A program made the translations under genes and the position numbers. The notes under the pieces were generated by a model that was given only the letters and a program-made list of their open reading frames with translations, did no database searches and was not told the DNA's origin. A stretch of DNA of 40,742 nt, taken from contig JBGCFA010000199.1 in NCBI GenBank assembly GCA_045106675.1, positions 1 to 40,742 of the forward strand, written 5' to 3'. This DNA comes from JBCAWW01 sp045106675 (lineage in GTDB: Bacteria; Bacteroidota; Bacteroidia; J057). Each line of letters opens with the position of its first letter. The first letter of the stretch is position 1. Below are positions 16,336 to 25,258 of the stretch, piece by piece.

Positions 16336-17742
16336 ATGCGATATATTTCGTTTCTCACCTTCAGTTTGCTATTCGCCTTTTCGATCCCAGCACAAGCTCA
16401 AAAAGTGATCAAAAAAATCGCAGGGCAAACCTGTGATTGCTTGACCGAATTTAAAATGGAGCGTGATGAAGATATCATTCAAGAAGTAATCGGAAGATGC
16501 GTCAACGCTGCCGTAGAGAATAATATCAAAGCCTTGGTCAAAACTTTTGGCAGTGTTATAGCTGAGGGGGACCAAGATGCTATTGCTGAGATCGGCCAGC
16601 TAGTCAACAAAGATCTTCGTAGTAATTGCCCTGCTTTCATCACCCTCCAATCTCGTATGGAAGGGACTGAAAAATCAGCCCAAGAATGGTTTGATGAGGG
16701 CGAAAACTACCTTGCAGAAGGTGAGCTACGCAAAGCAGAAGGTGCTTATACTAAGGCAATGAATATGAGTTCTGGTTCTGTGATTGTTTTTAATAATCGT
16801 GGCCATGTCAGGCGATTATTAGGCGATTATTATGGCGCTATCGCTGACTTCAAAAGAGCCATCGAATTGGCAGATGATGATTATGCGATCGGCTACTTAA
16901 ACCTTGCCAATACAAAAAATACGATTGGAGACGAGACGAGCGCCCTGGCAGATATTGAACGTTCGATCGAGTTAGATCCCACAGATGGGGTAGCTTATCA
17001 AGTAAAAGGTCATATTCTCTCTGACCTTGAAGAATACGAAGAGGCAGCGACTAGTTATCGAGAAGGCTTTAAAGTCGATCCTGAAAACCTATATGCTTTT
17101 TATAATCTTGGACGCCTCTTTTTGACTCAGGATATGTATGATAGTGCGTTAGTAAGTTTCAACACTGCTGTCCAAATGGGAGGAACGGATGATGAAGATA
17201 TTTATAACTATCGTGGCCTTACATTCGCAAGACTAGATGAGCATCGCAAAGCGATTGATGACTTCAACAAAGCTATCGCAATCGAAGATGAGGACCCTGC
17301 CCATTATTTCAATCGTGCCATCTCCTACAAAGGCCTTGGCATGTATGACTCAGCTTATAAAGATTTCAGTTATACGATTGAGATTGAAGAAGATGCACCC
17401 GAAAACTATCAAGAGCGAGGGGATCTCCTCATGGATATGAACAAAGTCAATGAAGCACTTACCGATTATACCAAGGCTTTGGAAATAGCACCTCTTAGAG
17501 CTTCGGCAATGGATTCAAGGGCTGCCGCTAAAGCGGAACTCGGAGATTATGCTGGCGCACTAGAAGATTATAATTCTTCCTTAGAACTCTATCCTAATGA
17601 CGAATCCATTTTATTCGAGCGCGCTTTGATCAAATCTGAATTAGGAGACGAGGAGGGCAGTTGCGAAGATCTCAAAAGAGCTTCCGGTTTAGGAGAAAAA
17701 GCGGCCAAATCAGAATTAGAAAAACGAGATTGCGGTTGTTAA
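16336..17742 (+). CDS. Periplasmic TPR protein
   Basis: 468 residues. The signal peptide is residues 1-22 (S-I-P-A-Q-A-Q). Residues 23-110 form a distinct helical domain with cysteines (Q-T-C-D-C-L, G-R-C-V-N, N-C-P-A-F). From about residue 118 to the end there are nine or so tetratricopeptide repeats of 34 residues (for example V-F-N-N-R-G-H-V-R, A-I-A-D-F-K-R-A-I-E-L, A-L-T-D-Y-T-K-A-L-E-I-A-P). It ends D-C-G-C. TPR arrays are protein-binding scaffolds, so this is probably an envelope adaptor. Its stop lies 7 bp from the 3' end of the convergent barrel gene, leaving no room for a separate terminator. No enzymatic domain is seen. Confidence 0.9.
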   Translation: MRYISFLTFSLLFAFSIPAQAQKVIKKIAGQTCDCLTEFKMERDEDIIQEVIGRCVNAAVENNIKALVKTFGSVIAEGDQDAIAEIGQLVNKDLRSNCPAFITLQSRMEGTEKSAQEWFDEGENYLAEGELRKAEGAYTKAMNMSSGSVIVFNNRGHVRRLLGDYYGAIADFKRAIELADDDYAIGYLNLANTKNTIGDETSALADIERSIELDPTDGVAYQVKGHILSDLEEYEEAATSYREGFKVDPENLYAFYNLGRLFLTQDMYDSALVSFNTAVQMGGTDDEDIYNYRGLTFARLDEHRKAIDDFNKAIAIEDEDPAHYFNRAISYKGLGMYDSAYKDFSYTIEIEEDAPENYQERGDLLMDMNKVNEALTDYTKALEIAPLRASAMDSRAAAKAELGDYAGALEDYNSSLELYPNDESILFERALIKSELGDEEGSCEDLKRASGLGEKAAKSELEKRDCGC

Positions 17743-17749
17743 TCGTAAA

Positions 17750-18427
17750 TCACAAACGATAGCCCATAGACACGTTTAGGTGCAGGGCACTAATACGATC
17801 AAAAGGGTTGAGGGCAATTAAACTAAACTCTCCCCCCACTTTGAGGATACATTTTTCGCCTAATTTTGCCTGGATATTGAGTCCGCCTACGAGTCCTGAG
17901 GTGATCGTACTGGCCCAATATTCAGGCAATAAATTTTCGTTACGGTAGGTGATAAATCCTTTTTTACGGATCAAATGCCCCATATTGAAGCCAAAAAAGA
18001 GTTCTGGCTGGATTCTTTTTTGTCCAATTGTAAAGACAGCATAAATTGGAAAACGGAGCAAGCCCATATTGATGTCTATATCAGAAATGCTGTCCAAGAG
18101 CGTCGCTTGTCCCTGGATTTGAAACTGACTATAGATTAGAGAAAATCGCATGGAGAAGCTCCCTACGATTTTTTTCTGAAAATATCCGCCGACATCTAAT
18201 CCCAAGCCTTTGTAGTTGCCGTAGTACTCTAATTGCCGCTTCATGCTGGCGTCAAAGGACTTTTTGCCAATGAGAAGACCTACTTCTCCGTCAATTGGGC
18301 CGCTATTTCCCCCTTCATCAATATCATCAAACAGCCTTTCCCATTCTTTCCATTCTTCTTCCGTTTGGGCCTGACTAAATGTACAGAAACAAAATAAACT
18401 CAAAAATATAAGAGTATAAATCCGCAT
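17750..18427 (-). CDS. Outer-membrane beta-barrel protein (PorT-like size)
   Basis: 225 residues. The signal peptide is residues 1-21 (F-C-T-F-S-Q-A-Q). An acidic linker (E-E-W-K-E-W-E-R-L-F-D-D-I-D-E-G-G-N) follows. Alternating strands come next: V-G-L-L-I-G-K-K-S-F, L-G-L-D-V-G-G-Y-F-Q-K-K, F-S-M-R-F-S-L-I-Y-S-Q-F, L-F-F-G-F-N-M-G-H and C-I-L-K-V-G-G-E-F-S-L. The C-terminus is L-N-V-S-M-G-Y-R-L, ending in an aromatic-x-leucine as barrels do. The layout fits the 'outer membrane beta-barrel' (PorT/OMP_b-brl) class of Bacteroidota. No specific role is inferable. Convergent with the TPR gene and divergent from holB. Confidence 0.78.
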   Translation of the reverse strand: MRIYTLIFLSLFCFCTFSQAQTEEEWKEWERLFDDIDEGGNSGPIDGEVGLLIGKKSFDASMKRQLEYYGNYKGLGLDVGGYFQKKIVGSFSMRFSLIYSQFQIQGQATLLDSISDIDINMGLLRFPIYAVFTIGQKRIQPELFFGFNMGHLIRKKGFITYRNENLLPEYWASTITSGLVGGLNIQAKLGEKCILKVGGEFSLIALNPFDRISALHLNVSMGYRL

Positions 18428-18513
18428 TAAGTTGATGGTTGGGGAATAACAAGACTTATAAAAGTACCGAATAATACGGGGAATACCGACTGATTTTTGT
18501 GTAATTTAGCCTC

Positions 18514-19632
18514 GTGCAATTTCAGGAACTCATCGGACAAACTGCTGCCGGTCAAAGGGTAAGAGAAGCCCTACAACATGACCGCCTCGCTCATGCCATC
18601 ATGCTCACAGGCCCAGCCGGAGTAGGTAAACTTGCCTTTGCCAACGCGATCGCTCAATATGTCAATTGCCTCAATCCTACGGAAAACGATAGTTGCGGCA
18701 AATGTTCGAGTTGCATCAAGATCCGGAAAGCGATTCATCCTGATTTACGTTTTGTATTGCCGATCATCTCTAAAACCGAAGGGGGAAAACGCTATCTCAC
18801 CCAAGACTATTTTGGGCAGTTTCGAGATAAGTTTGTAGAGGACCCATACTTTAGCTTTGCCCAGTGGCAACGCACCCTCGGTGGCGAAAGCAAACAATTG
18901 TTTATCAGCGTACATGAGATCAGAGAGCTAAAGCGCAATGTCTTTTTGAAGGCCTTTGAAGCTAAATATAAAGTAGTGATCGTCTGGCAAGCCGAACTTA
19001 TCAATCGAGAAGGAGCCAATGCTTTTTTGAAGTTGCTCGAAGAGCCGCCAGACAAGACACTCATCATCATGACTTGTAGTGATCCAAGTCGTTTATTGAC
19101 CACGATCAACTCACGCTGTCAACGGATTCCATTGCATCGTATCCCTACTCCAGATATTCAAAATTATCTATTGAATAAGGATGTCAAAAGCGACGCAGCA
19201 GAGGAAATCGCCGCGATCAGTGAAGGTAGTATCGGCAACGCCAAAGAATTTCTCTCTGAAAGCAGTCAAACGATCAGCTCTACTTATGCTGAATGGATGC
19301 GCGCGATTTATACCGGAGATTATGCCAAAATCCTCGCTCAGACTGAAACCATTTTCAAAGAGAGTAAAGAGTTTCAGAAGCTATTCCTGCAAGTGGCTAT
19401 AAAAAAGATACGTGATTCGCTCCTCTTTCACCTCCAAACTCCGAGTTTAGCCTTGGCGACTCAAAAAGAAAGAGCTTTTCAAGAAAAATTTTCTCAAATA
19501 GTCGATCCTGAGAAAGTCTCCCGCATGGCAGAAGAATTAGAAAAAAGTAGGCGTTCGCTTAGCGGCAATGGCAATCCGCAAATGATTTTCACAGCCCTCA
19601 GCTTACGTATGCACGGTATCATAAGAAGTTAG
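18514..19632 (+). CDS. holB: DNA polymerase III delta' subunit
   Basis: 372 residues, GTG start. The protein is a AAA+ clamp-loader subunit that helps load the sliding clamp. Walker A G-P-A-G-V-G-K is residues 33-39. A zinc module is formed by C52, C61, C64 and C67 (C-G-K-C-S-S-C). The Walker B position reads V-V-I-V-W-Q-A-E, without the usual D-E-A, as is common in delta' subunits that do not hydrolyse ATP. N-A-F-L-K-L-L-E-E-P-P and the S-R-C-Q-R motif are present. The length is typical. The GTG is favoured because M-Q-F-Q-E-L-I-G-Q is the conserved start. It leads a same-strand series, with the next gene only 4 bp after the stop. The start lies 86 bp from the divergent barrel gene. Confidence 0.93.
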   Translation: MQFQELIGQTAAGQRVREALQHDRLAHAIMLTGPAGVGKLAFANAIAQYVNCLNPTENDSCGKCSSCIKIRKAIHPDLRFVLPIISKTEGGKRYLTQDYFGQFRDKFVEDPYFSFAQWQRTLGGESKQLFISVHEIRELKRNVFLKAFEAKYKVVIVWQAELINREGANAFLKLLEEPPDKTLIIMTCSDPSRLLTTINSRCQRIPLHRIPTPDIQNYLLNKDVKSDAAEEIAAISEGSIGNAKEFLSESSQTISSTYAEWMRAIYTGDYAKILAQTETIFKESKEFQKLFLQVAIKKIRDSLLFHLQTPSLALATQKERAFQEKFSQIVDPEKVSRMAEELEKSRRSLSGNGNPQMIFTALSLRMHGIIRS

Positions 19633-19636
19633 TATC

Positions 19637-20677
19637 ATGAATATACGTTTCATGCCCATTATCTTGATGTTGACCGTAGCTGCTTTGGTCTATGGTCTCA
19701 CCTATCATGCTGAGCATCGTCAAAAGCCACAGCCTTCTTATGATTTTTACCAACCTGCAGTGGTTTGGATTATTGCAGAGGATAGCTCCGCAGAACTCGA
19801 AGTTTATGGGCAATACCAAAATATCCTGCAGGGTAAACGAGAATACGTCGAATCAGCCAAAATACAGGCCGGTCAATGGCGTATGGATTTCAGCGTCAAT
19901 AGTCCTCGACCAGCAACCCTCTATATCAACGATCAAGCGGTGGAAGTTTTTCTCGTTCCAGGGGATTCCACTTCAGAAATGATCCTACGTTTAGACAGTC
20001 TTGATAGACCCAATAATATTCGTTTTGCTGGGGACAACGCAAAAATCTGTCGGTATCTCCGAAAAAAATATAAACGTTTTAAACAGGTACAAGTTCGCAG
20101 CAATCGTAAGTTGATCGCAGAGACCGAGTTTGAAATTTATACCGCCAAGCTCGATTCGATGGCAGCGCACGAATTAGCTTTTTTGACAGAGCAAGAAGTT
20201 TTCACTACTCTACCTGAGTGGTTTGTCAAATTTGAAAAAAATGACATCCTCTATCAGAAAGCATTTCTCAAACGCTCGCAAGCCTACAACCGAGATGTTG
20301 ACACTTCCCTCTTCGATCAGGTTTTGATCAACAATCAATCGGCGATGTTTTCACATCATTATTACCTATATCTTAACATCTACTTACAGGAGTTAGTAGG
20401 CATTCCACCGAATCCTCCGCCAGCTGATAATCCTAATTATGAGGCTTGGCATCGTAGTTGTCTACAAATAGCTGATGAGCAATTACTCGCAGGTCCTAAG
20501 GATGTATACATGACTCGTGAGATTTTCGGAATGCTTTTGGACAGCAAATTTGTGTTCGCTCAAGAGATGCTGAAGAAATATGAAGGCCATTTTACAAGCA
20601 AAAAATATTTTCGATTTTTACAACTGCAACTAGAGATAAGACAAAAAAGCGCTCAGACTCAACCTGAGGCAGCTTGA
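19637..20677 (+). CDS. Membrane-anchored hypothetical protein, DUF4369-like region without thioredoxin
   Basis: 346 residues. The N-terminus has one hydrophobic segment (P-I-I-L-M-L-T-V-A-A-L-V-Y-G), an uncleaved anchor or signal. Residues 35-150 resemble the N-terminal domain that precedes thioredoxin in many Bacteroidota TlpA-like proteins: strands P-A-T-L-Y-I-N-D-Q, V-E-V-F-L-V-P-G-D-S-T, then I-R-F-A-G-D-N-A-K-I-C-R-Y-L. The remainder is helical and rich in aromatic and charged residues. There is no C-x-x-C thioredoxin domain, so the redox part of the usual architecture is absent. It starts 4 bp after holB and is probably co-transcribed with it. The function is unknown, and the family assignment is tentative. 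Confidence 0.7.
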   Translation: MNIRFMPIILMLTVAALVYGLTYHAEHRQKPQPSYDFYQPAVVWIIAEDSSAELEVYGQYQNILQGKREYVESAKIQAGQWRMDFSVNSPRPATLYINDQAVEVFLVPGDSTSEMILRLDSLDRPNNIRFAGDNAKICRYLRKKYKRFKQVQVRSNRKLIAETEFEIYTAKLDSMAAHELAFLTEQEVFTTLPEWFVKFEKNDILYQKAFLKRSQAYNRDVDTSLFDQVLINNQSAMFSHHYYLYLNIYLQELVGIPPNPPPADNPNYEAWHRSCLQIADEQLLAGPKDVYMTREIFGMLLDSKFVFAQEMLKKYEGHFTSKKYFRFLQLQLEIRQKSAQTQPEAA

Positions 20678-20803
20678 TTCCGTAATGGAAGAACTCCCCA
20701 ATTGTGGGAATTGATTCAGAAAATTTTAAATTACATTGAATTCAAACCCTTACGGTCCAATACCTATCATTAGTTCGCTATCTATTTATAACTGGTAAAT
20801 CCT

Positions 20804-21529
20804 ATGTGGAAGAGATTTGTACGCGCCATGAAGTCCATTTTCGGGGGACTTGTGACCTCTATCGAAGACCCGAAACTGATCCTCGAACAGAATATTAGGG
20901 AACTGAACGACCAGATTCCCCAAATGAACGAAAATATCGCTACCGTGAAGGCTAGCGTTACGCTGCTCGAAAGAGAACTGGAAAAGTATAAGCGCGAGTA
21001 TCGCGACCTCGTTTCCAAAATGAAAGCAGCCATCCAACATGGTCGTGATGACATCGCTCAAAACTACGCGCTCCGTCTTGAGTCGATCAAATCTCATATG
21101 CTCCAAACCAAAGAGCAGTTTGAGACCGCAAGTAGGGCTTACAAAAAGTCGCTTGAAGTCAAAAAAGTGTTTATGAAGCAACGCGAGCAAAAGATCGCCG
21201 AAGCTAAAGAAGCACTCCGTGCACACGAACGTGCCAAGTGGCAGTCTAAAATCGCCGATACAATGGAGTCATTTGAAGTCGCGGGCATTGATGCTACGCA
21301 CGACGAAATGCTCAATCGTGTCAACGAAGAAACCGCCAAAAACGAAGCTCGTATGGAAATGGCGCTTGATTCTGTCGATACTGATACTTACAAACTGGAA
21401 GAAGAAGCCGAAAATATCCGCGCCTCTGAACTTGTAAAACAGTTCAAAGTGGAAATGGGCCTTGACTCTCCTGTTACCGATCTACCTGACGACCTTGATC
21501 TCGATCTAGGCGACAAAGAAACGGCTTAA
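20804..21529 (+). CDS. pspA: PspA/IM30 family protein
   Basis: 241 residues. It opens M-W-K-R-F-V-R-A-M-K-S-I-F-G, the amphipathic membrane-binding helix of PspA/Vipp1. Then comes I-E-D-P-K-L-I-L-E-Q-N-I-R-E-L, the family signature. A long coiled coil spans about residues 30-190, and an acidic C-terminal tail (D-L-P-D-D-L-D-L-D-L-G-D-K-E) follows. PspA-family proteins form ESCRT-III-like polymers on damaged or stressed inner membranes. The protein has no enzymatic site. A partner gene 35 bp downstream shares the C-terminal helix pattern (L-V-x-Q-x-K-x-E-M-G). Known E. coli partners PspB, PspC and PspF are absent. Confidence 0.92.
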   Translation: MWKRFVRAMKSIFGGLVTSIEDPKLILEQNIRELNDQIPQMNENIATVKASVTLLERELEKYKREYRDLVSKMKAAIQHGRDDIAQNYALRLESIKSHMLQTKEQFETASRAYKKSLEVKKVFMKQREQKIAEAKEALRAHERAKWQSKIADTMESFEVAGIDATHDEMLNRVNEETAKNEARMEMALDSVDTDTYKLEEEAENIRASELVKQFKVEMGLDSPVTDLPDDLDLDLGDKETA

Positions 21530-21564
21530 TAATTGTTGAATTCAATCATTCAACCATTTATCTT

Positions 21565-22035
21565 ATGACTGGAGAAGAGAAACGTAAACTCCTCAAAGAG
21601 CAGATGAAGGCCCAATACAAAAAGGACCTTCTTCTACGCAAGGACTTTATCGAAAAAGCAGAAGGTCTCAAACGGAGTCAAAAGCTCAATAATACAATCT
21701 CTGACATCGTCGGTAGCCTCGATGATGATACAGATGATTGGATCGAGAAACTCAACTCTGGTTCTGCCCTAGGAGAAGCCAAGCTCGACATAATGCTCGA
21801 AGAAGCTTCCGAAACTTCTCGTGAACTAGATAGACTAGCCAGTGAAGCAAAAATGCAAAAACTGGCAGCCGAAGATCTGGTTACACAAATGAAACGCGAA
21901 ATGGGGATCGAAATACCCGAAAAACCGGCCATCGAACCCCCTGAAGCAAAAACAGAAAGCCCTCCGAAGGCTGAAGAAGAAGCTCCAAAAAAGGAAAAGC
22001 CTCCAAAGCCTAACAAAAGTTTCGGAGATTTCTAA
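21565..22035 (+). CDS. PspA-associated coiled-coil protein
   Basis: 156 residues, all charged helix. Residues 1-45 are very basic (K-R-K-L-L-K-E-Q-M-K-A-Q-Y-K-K-D). Residues 45-115 (A-K-L-D-I-M-L-E-E-A-S-E-T-S-R-E-L-D-R-L, then L-V-T-Q-M-K-R-E-M-G-I) align by eye with the end of the upstream PspA (M-A-L-D-S-V-D-T-D, then L-V-K-Q-F-K-V-E-M-G-L). The C-terminus is a Pro/Glu/Lys tail ending K-S-F-G-D-F. It looks like a shortened PspA paralogue, or an interactor sharing the last helices. No signal peptide or transmembrane segment. Same operon as pspA, closed by a strong terminator. The role is inferred from context only. Confidence 0.75.
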   Translation: MTGEEKRKLLKEQMKAQYKKDLLLRKDFIEKAEGLKRSQKLNNTISDIVGSLDDDTDDWIEKLNSGSALGEAKLDIMLEEASETSRELDRLASEAKMQKLAAEDLVTQMKREMGIEIPEKPAIEPPEAKTESPPKAEEEAPKKEKPPKPNKSFGDF

Positions 22036-22061
22036 CACAACGACGATACTTATACCTAATA

Positions 22062-22100
22062 AAAAACACCTCTCAGACATAAGTCTTGGGAGGTGTTTTT
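22062..22100 (+). terminator. Rho-independent terminator after the pspA pair
   Basis: AAAAACACCTC and GAGGTGTTTTT pair perfectly around a 17-nt loop that has its own AGAC/GTCT stem. It is A-rich before and T-rich after, so it can end transcripts from both strands. It also rules out an in-frame start at 22086 for the next gene. Confidence 0.92.
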
Positions 22101-22124
22101 CGTTATCCTTACAAATCTTCCCTC

Positions 22125-23435
22125 ATGCACATGCTACGCTATCTTTTTTTGGCTCTAAGCCTGACGATTTGTATCCTATCAGTCAATGCCCAAGTTCAAC
22201 CCCTTACCGAAATTGATACTGAGTTGGGCCGCAACGCCAAAGCTTATTCCTTTACTGATGCCCAAGGCGTAACCTTGCTCTTTCAGGAAAAAGGGCAAGC
22301 CCGTATTTTTTTGCTTGATCCCAATATGGCTTTGCGTCAGTCTTATACGCTCGACAATCTGCCTCAAAACCCCAATTTGCATCCACTAGGCTTTACCAAT
22401 AAAGCTAATGCCCTTCATTTCTACTATCTCGACCTCTCCACGGGCGAGTATCAAGCCTACTCCGTTTCTAAGCGGGACGGTAGTTCGGAGCAATATCGCC
22501 TAGACCTGCGGGAACGTCGTACTCATTTGCATGCCGGCGCTTTTACCTATCAGGGCACCTTGCATATCGTGCGTATGCCTCGTAATAGTAATGTCGTCAG
22601 AGTCTGTAAATTTGAGGATGGAGGTCAATTTGAAACCGAGGAGATCACATTAGAACGCATTGATTTTGCCGAAAAAGTAGATTATCAACTTTCAACCATA
22701 CACCCTGACTCAACCATAGAGTTGGCGCATACTTGGCAAGCAGGCAAGATGTATCAGTATGGCCCCTATCTGTATCTAAGCCTTGACGAAGCCGATCAGA
22801 CTTATATCGTAGAGGTAGACCTTCCTAGTGGCCGGCAAGCCGAACGTAGCTTTCCCAGCCCCACACTTGGCGACAACCCTACTCATTATAAAAGCAACTC
22901 CTTGCTCTGGCAAGATTTACTCATCCAATTTGCGACCTCAGAAGACTCACTCAAAGTACAAATTCGCGATTTACGAAGCGGCGGTATCATGAGTCAATAT
23001 GCCTATGGGAGTGATCAAAAAGTACAAATCAGTAGTGGCAAAATATTACATCAACCCCTAGTCGGGAACCTTACAACGGTCAATAGCACCGAGGAGTTTT
23101 TGTCTTTTTGTGCGGCTGCGCCGAACGTTGCGGTTGCTGCTAGAAGCTTGCCCGACTCTCTGCTGATCTTCGTGGCAGGAGCCGTACGTCCCGTCCAAGA
23201 GCGAGGCTTGAGTGGCATCGTTCTCAGCGAGAGATACGAAACAGTCTGGTTTGAAACGCAACTCGATCTCATCAGCCTCTCCCCTGCTCTACCGCTCGCT
23301 AGTAGTCCACGTTGGTCTAGACCTGCCAGCAAAAAGCCTCAACAACTGAGCTTCACTTTCAACAATCAAAAATATCAAGGATATTATGATTCGCGAACAG
23401 GGCAATACAAAATTAGTCCGCATAGCAACAATTGA
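22125..23435 (+). CDS. Secreted protein of unknown function
   Basis: 436 residues from ATG at 22125 (a second ATG at 22131 is equally possible). The earlier in-frame start overlaps the pspA terminator and was rejected. The signal peptide M-L-R-Y-L-F-L-A-L-S-L-T ends in S-V-N-A-Q. The body is rich in beta strands with repeated short units (H-P-L-G-F-T-N-K, L-H-F-Y-Y-L-D-L, G-T-L-H-I-V-R-M, Y-G-P-Y-L-Y-L-S-L), suggesting a beta-propeller-like fold. The last 40 residues (F-N-N-Q-K-Y-Q-G-Y-Y-D-S-R-T-G-Q-Y-K) are polar. No T9SS domain and no enzymatic motif is seen. The next gene starts 9 bp downstream. Three hairpin-AACG elements lie in its 3' half. Confidence 0.8.
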   Translation: MHMLRYLFLALSLTICILSVNAQVQPLTEIDTELGRNAKAYSFTDAQGVTLLFQEKGQARIFLLDPNMALRQSYTLDNLPQNPNLHPLGFTNKANALHFYYLDLSTGEYQAYSVSKRDGSSEQYRLDLRERRTHLHAGAFTYQGTLHIVRMPRNSNVVRVCKFEDGGQFETEEITLERIDFAEKVDYQLSTIHPDSTIELAHTWQAGKMYQYGPYLYLSLDEADQTYIVEVDLPSGRQAERSFPSPTLGDNPTHYKSNSLLWQDLLIQFATSEDSLKVQIRDLRSGGIMSQYAYGSDQKVQISSGKILHQPLVGNLTTVNSTEEFLSFCAAAPNVAVAARSLPDSLLIFVAGAVRPVQERGLSGIVLSERYETVWFETQLDLISLSPALPLASSPRWSRPASKKPQQLSFTFNNQKYQGYYDSRTGQYKISPHSNN

Positions 23436-23444
23436 TTTGTAGTA

Positions 23445-24434
23445 TTGAAAAAGCATTTCGGATCTATCTCCAACCTCCTCCTCCTCTTGCTGGGGGTGAT
23501 GATGCTATTGGGTAAAAATCACTATTTACTAGGCAGTGTTTATGGAGTCCTGTTGTGGCCTTTCCTCATTCTCATCGGAATTAAGTTTTGGATTGCCAGA
23601 GCCAGGAAGAGATTAAAACAAGAAAAATACCTCTTGATATTAGGAGGCCTACTTTTAGCGAGCTGGACTTACGATCATATTCCTCGGATAAATTGGGACA
23701 GGGAAACAGTTGAGCAAAGACAGCTCAACGTCCTTACTTACAATCTGTTTTTCAAAAATCAGTACCCTCAACAAATCATCAACGAAATCAAGGTCACAAA
23801 GCCCGATGTATTGATGGTACAAGAGTTGACTCCCGAATGGAATACAAAATTGCAGCCTAGCGTTTACGCTCGCTATAAATACCGTAAGACCTTCCTAGAT
23901 CGCCGCACTCATGGCTTTGGGATATTTTCTACTTATCCCATTCTGTCCCATCATTTGATCAAAAATGAACGTTCACAAGCGATATTTCAGATTTGTGAGC
24001 TGCTGATTGATGGTAAAAAAATCGTCATGATCAATGCCCATATGGCTTCTCCCGCTAAAATCGTAGAACAACCCGATCTAGATGTCATTTCGGTTTTTAA
24101 GCACAATTATGCCAAGCGTGAAGCACAATGGGCTCAGCTAGAGGCTTATCTTGGGGAGCATTTTCCGGAGCATCCCAAAGTAATAGCCGGAGATCTCAAC
24201 ACGATGAAAATAGAAGGTCTCTATCGCCAAATCCGACATCAATGGGTCGATGCATTTGCTAAGCAAGGGGAAGGATGGAGATGCACTTTCCCCAATGTAG
24301 CGGCCATCCCTTTTCCGGTGATCACTTTGGATTACATTTTAGGGCAAGGCATAAAACCCTTGGAAGCCAAGGTATTAAAAGGAGGGAGTTCTGATCATTT
24401 TGCAGTCTGGGCCAAAATTGCAATTTGTGAATAG
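23445..24434 (+). CDS. Membrane-anchored endonuclease/exonuclease/phosphatase family protein
   Basis: 329 residues with a TTG start; the protein then begins K-K-H-F-G. Residues 8-75 hold two or three hydrophobic segments (N-L-L-L-L-L-L-G-V-M-M-L-L-G, L-L-W-P-F-L-I-L-I-G, L-L-I-L-G-G-L-L-L-A-S-W), as in Bacteroidota EEP proteins anchored in the inner membrane. The EEP domain follows with its metal and catalytic motifs: L-N-V-L-T-Y-N-L-F, V-Q-E-L, I-N-A-H-M-A-S-P, A-G-D-L-N-T and G-S-S-D-H-F-A-V. The family cleaves phosphodiester or phosphomonoester bonds in nucleic acids, lipids or sugars; the substrate is open. It is translated right after the unknown secreted protein, so the two form an operon. 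Confidence 0.92.
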   Translation: MKKHFGSISNLLLLLLGVMMLLGKNHYLLGSVYGVLLWPFLILIGIKFWIARARKRLKQEKYLLILGGLLLASWTYDHIPRINWDRETVEQRQLNVLTYNLFFKNQYPQQIINEIKVTKPDVLMVQELTPEWNTKLQPSVYARYKYRKTFLDRRTHGFGIFSTYPILSHHLIKNERSQAIFQICELLIDGKKIVMINAHMASPAKIVEQPDLDVISVFKHNYAKREAQWAQLEAYLGEHFPEHPKVIAGDLNTMKIEGLYRQIRHQWVDAFAKQGEGWRCTFPNVAAIPFPVITLDYILGQGIKPLEAKVLKGGSSDHFAVWAKIAICE

Positions 24435-24492
24435 TCGCCTTTGGACAAAATTATCCCATTGCTTATTTCCGCCCCACTGATTAGGTTGGGCT

Positions 24493-25200
24493 ATGCTACG
24501 ATTTTTAAGTTTCATATTTTTTCTCGCCTTGGCGAACGTCACCATCGGGCAAAGCGTTCTGCCGGCAGACTCCCTAGCCCTCATTAAGCTCTATCAACAA
24601 ACCAATGGAGTCTCTTGGGCTAGGCAATGGGAGTTAAGCCTAGAGGTCGCTCAGTGGGAAGGCGTGACCGTCTCTGAGCAAAGAGTGGTTGCAATAGAGC
24701 TAGGAAACAATAACCTCCATGGCGAACTACCTGAAGAACTTGCCCAGCTAACTCAATTGCAACGACTGGTATTGGGAAATAATTTTTTGATGGGTTCATT
24801 TCCAGAGATGCTCGTCCAATGTACCGCCCTCAATTATTTGGACTTAAGTGGTAACAATCTAGGCGGTCAGATCCCTTTTGGCATTACTCACTTATCCCAA
24901 CTACGCTTTCTCAATTTCAGCAATAATCAATTTTGGGGGGAGATACCGTCTTATCTCGGAGAGCTAATCTCTCTAGAAAATCTATTTCTCAGCAACAATC
25001 AGTTCAATGGTGAACTACCACCGGCTCTTGGGCAACTTTATCAGTTAACAATCCTAGCCCTCAACGACAATCAGCTAGAAGGTAACATCCCAGATACCTA
25101 TCGCAATTTGCGAAAATTGATTTCTTTTAGCTTAGACGGAAATTTGATCGAAGCAGCTGAAATAGAAAGATGGAATAACCAGGTGTTACGTCAACCATAA
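24493..25200 (+). CDS. Secreted leucine-rich-repeat protein
   Basis: 235 residues. The signal peptide is about residues 1-20 (F-F-L-A-L-A-N-V-T-I-G-Q). Residues 21-70 resemble the LRR N-terminal cap of plant-type proteins (D-S-L-A-L-I-K-L-Y-Q-Q-T-N-G-V-S-W). Five to six 24-residue repeats of the plant-type consensus follow, e.g. L-Q-R-L-V-L-G-N-N-F-L-M-G-S-F-P and L-N-Y-L-D-L-S-G-N-N-L-G-G-Q-I-P. The protein ends without a T9SS or anchoring domain, so it is shorter than most bacterial LRR cargo. LRRs bind proteins or glycans. Two opposed hairpin-AACG elements (24525-24568) cover the signal-peptide region. Confidence 0.9.
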   Translation: MLRFLSFIFFLALANVTIGQSVLPADSLALIKLYQQTNGVSWARQWELSLEVAQWEGVTVSEQRVVAIELGNNNLHGELPEELAQLTQLQRLVLGNNFLMGSFPEMLVQCTALNYLDLSGNNLGGQIPFGITHLSQLRFLNFSNNQFWGEIPSYLGELISLENLFLSNNQFNGELPPALGQLYQLTILALNDNQLEGNIPDTYRNLRKLISFSLDGNLIEAAEIERWNNQVLRQP

Positions 25201-25258
25201 GTCATTCCATCTTCTAGCCGTAAAATATCTTGATATCTACAAGATTCAATTAGTTGTA

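Noticed and set aside
20786..21226. Long minus-strand frames opposite pspA
   Set aside because: They overlap a clear PspA coding sequence and show no family pattern.
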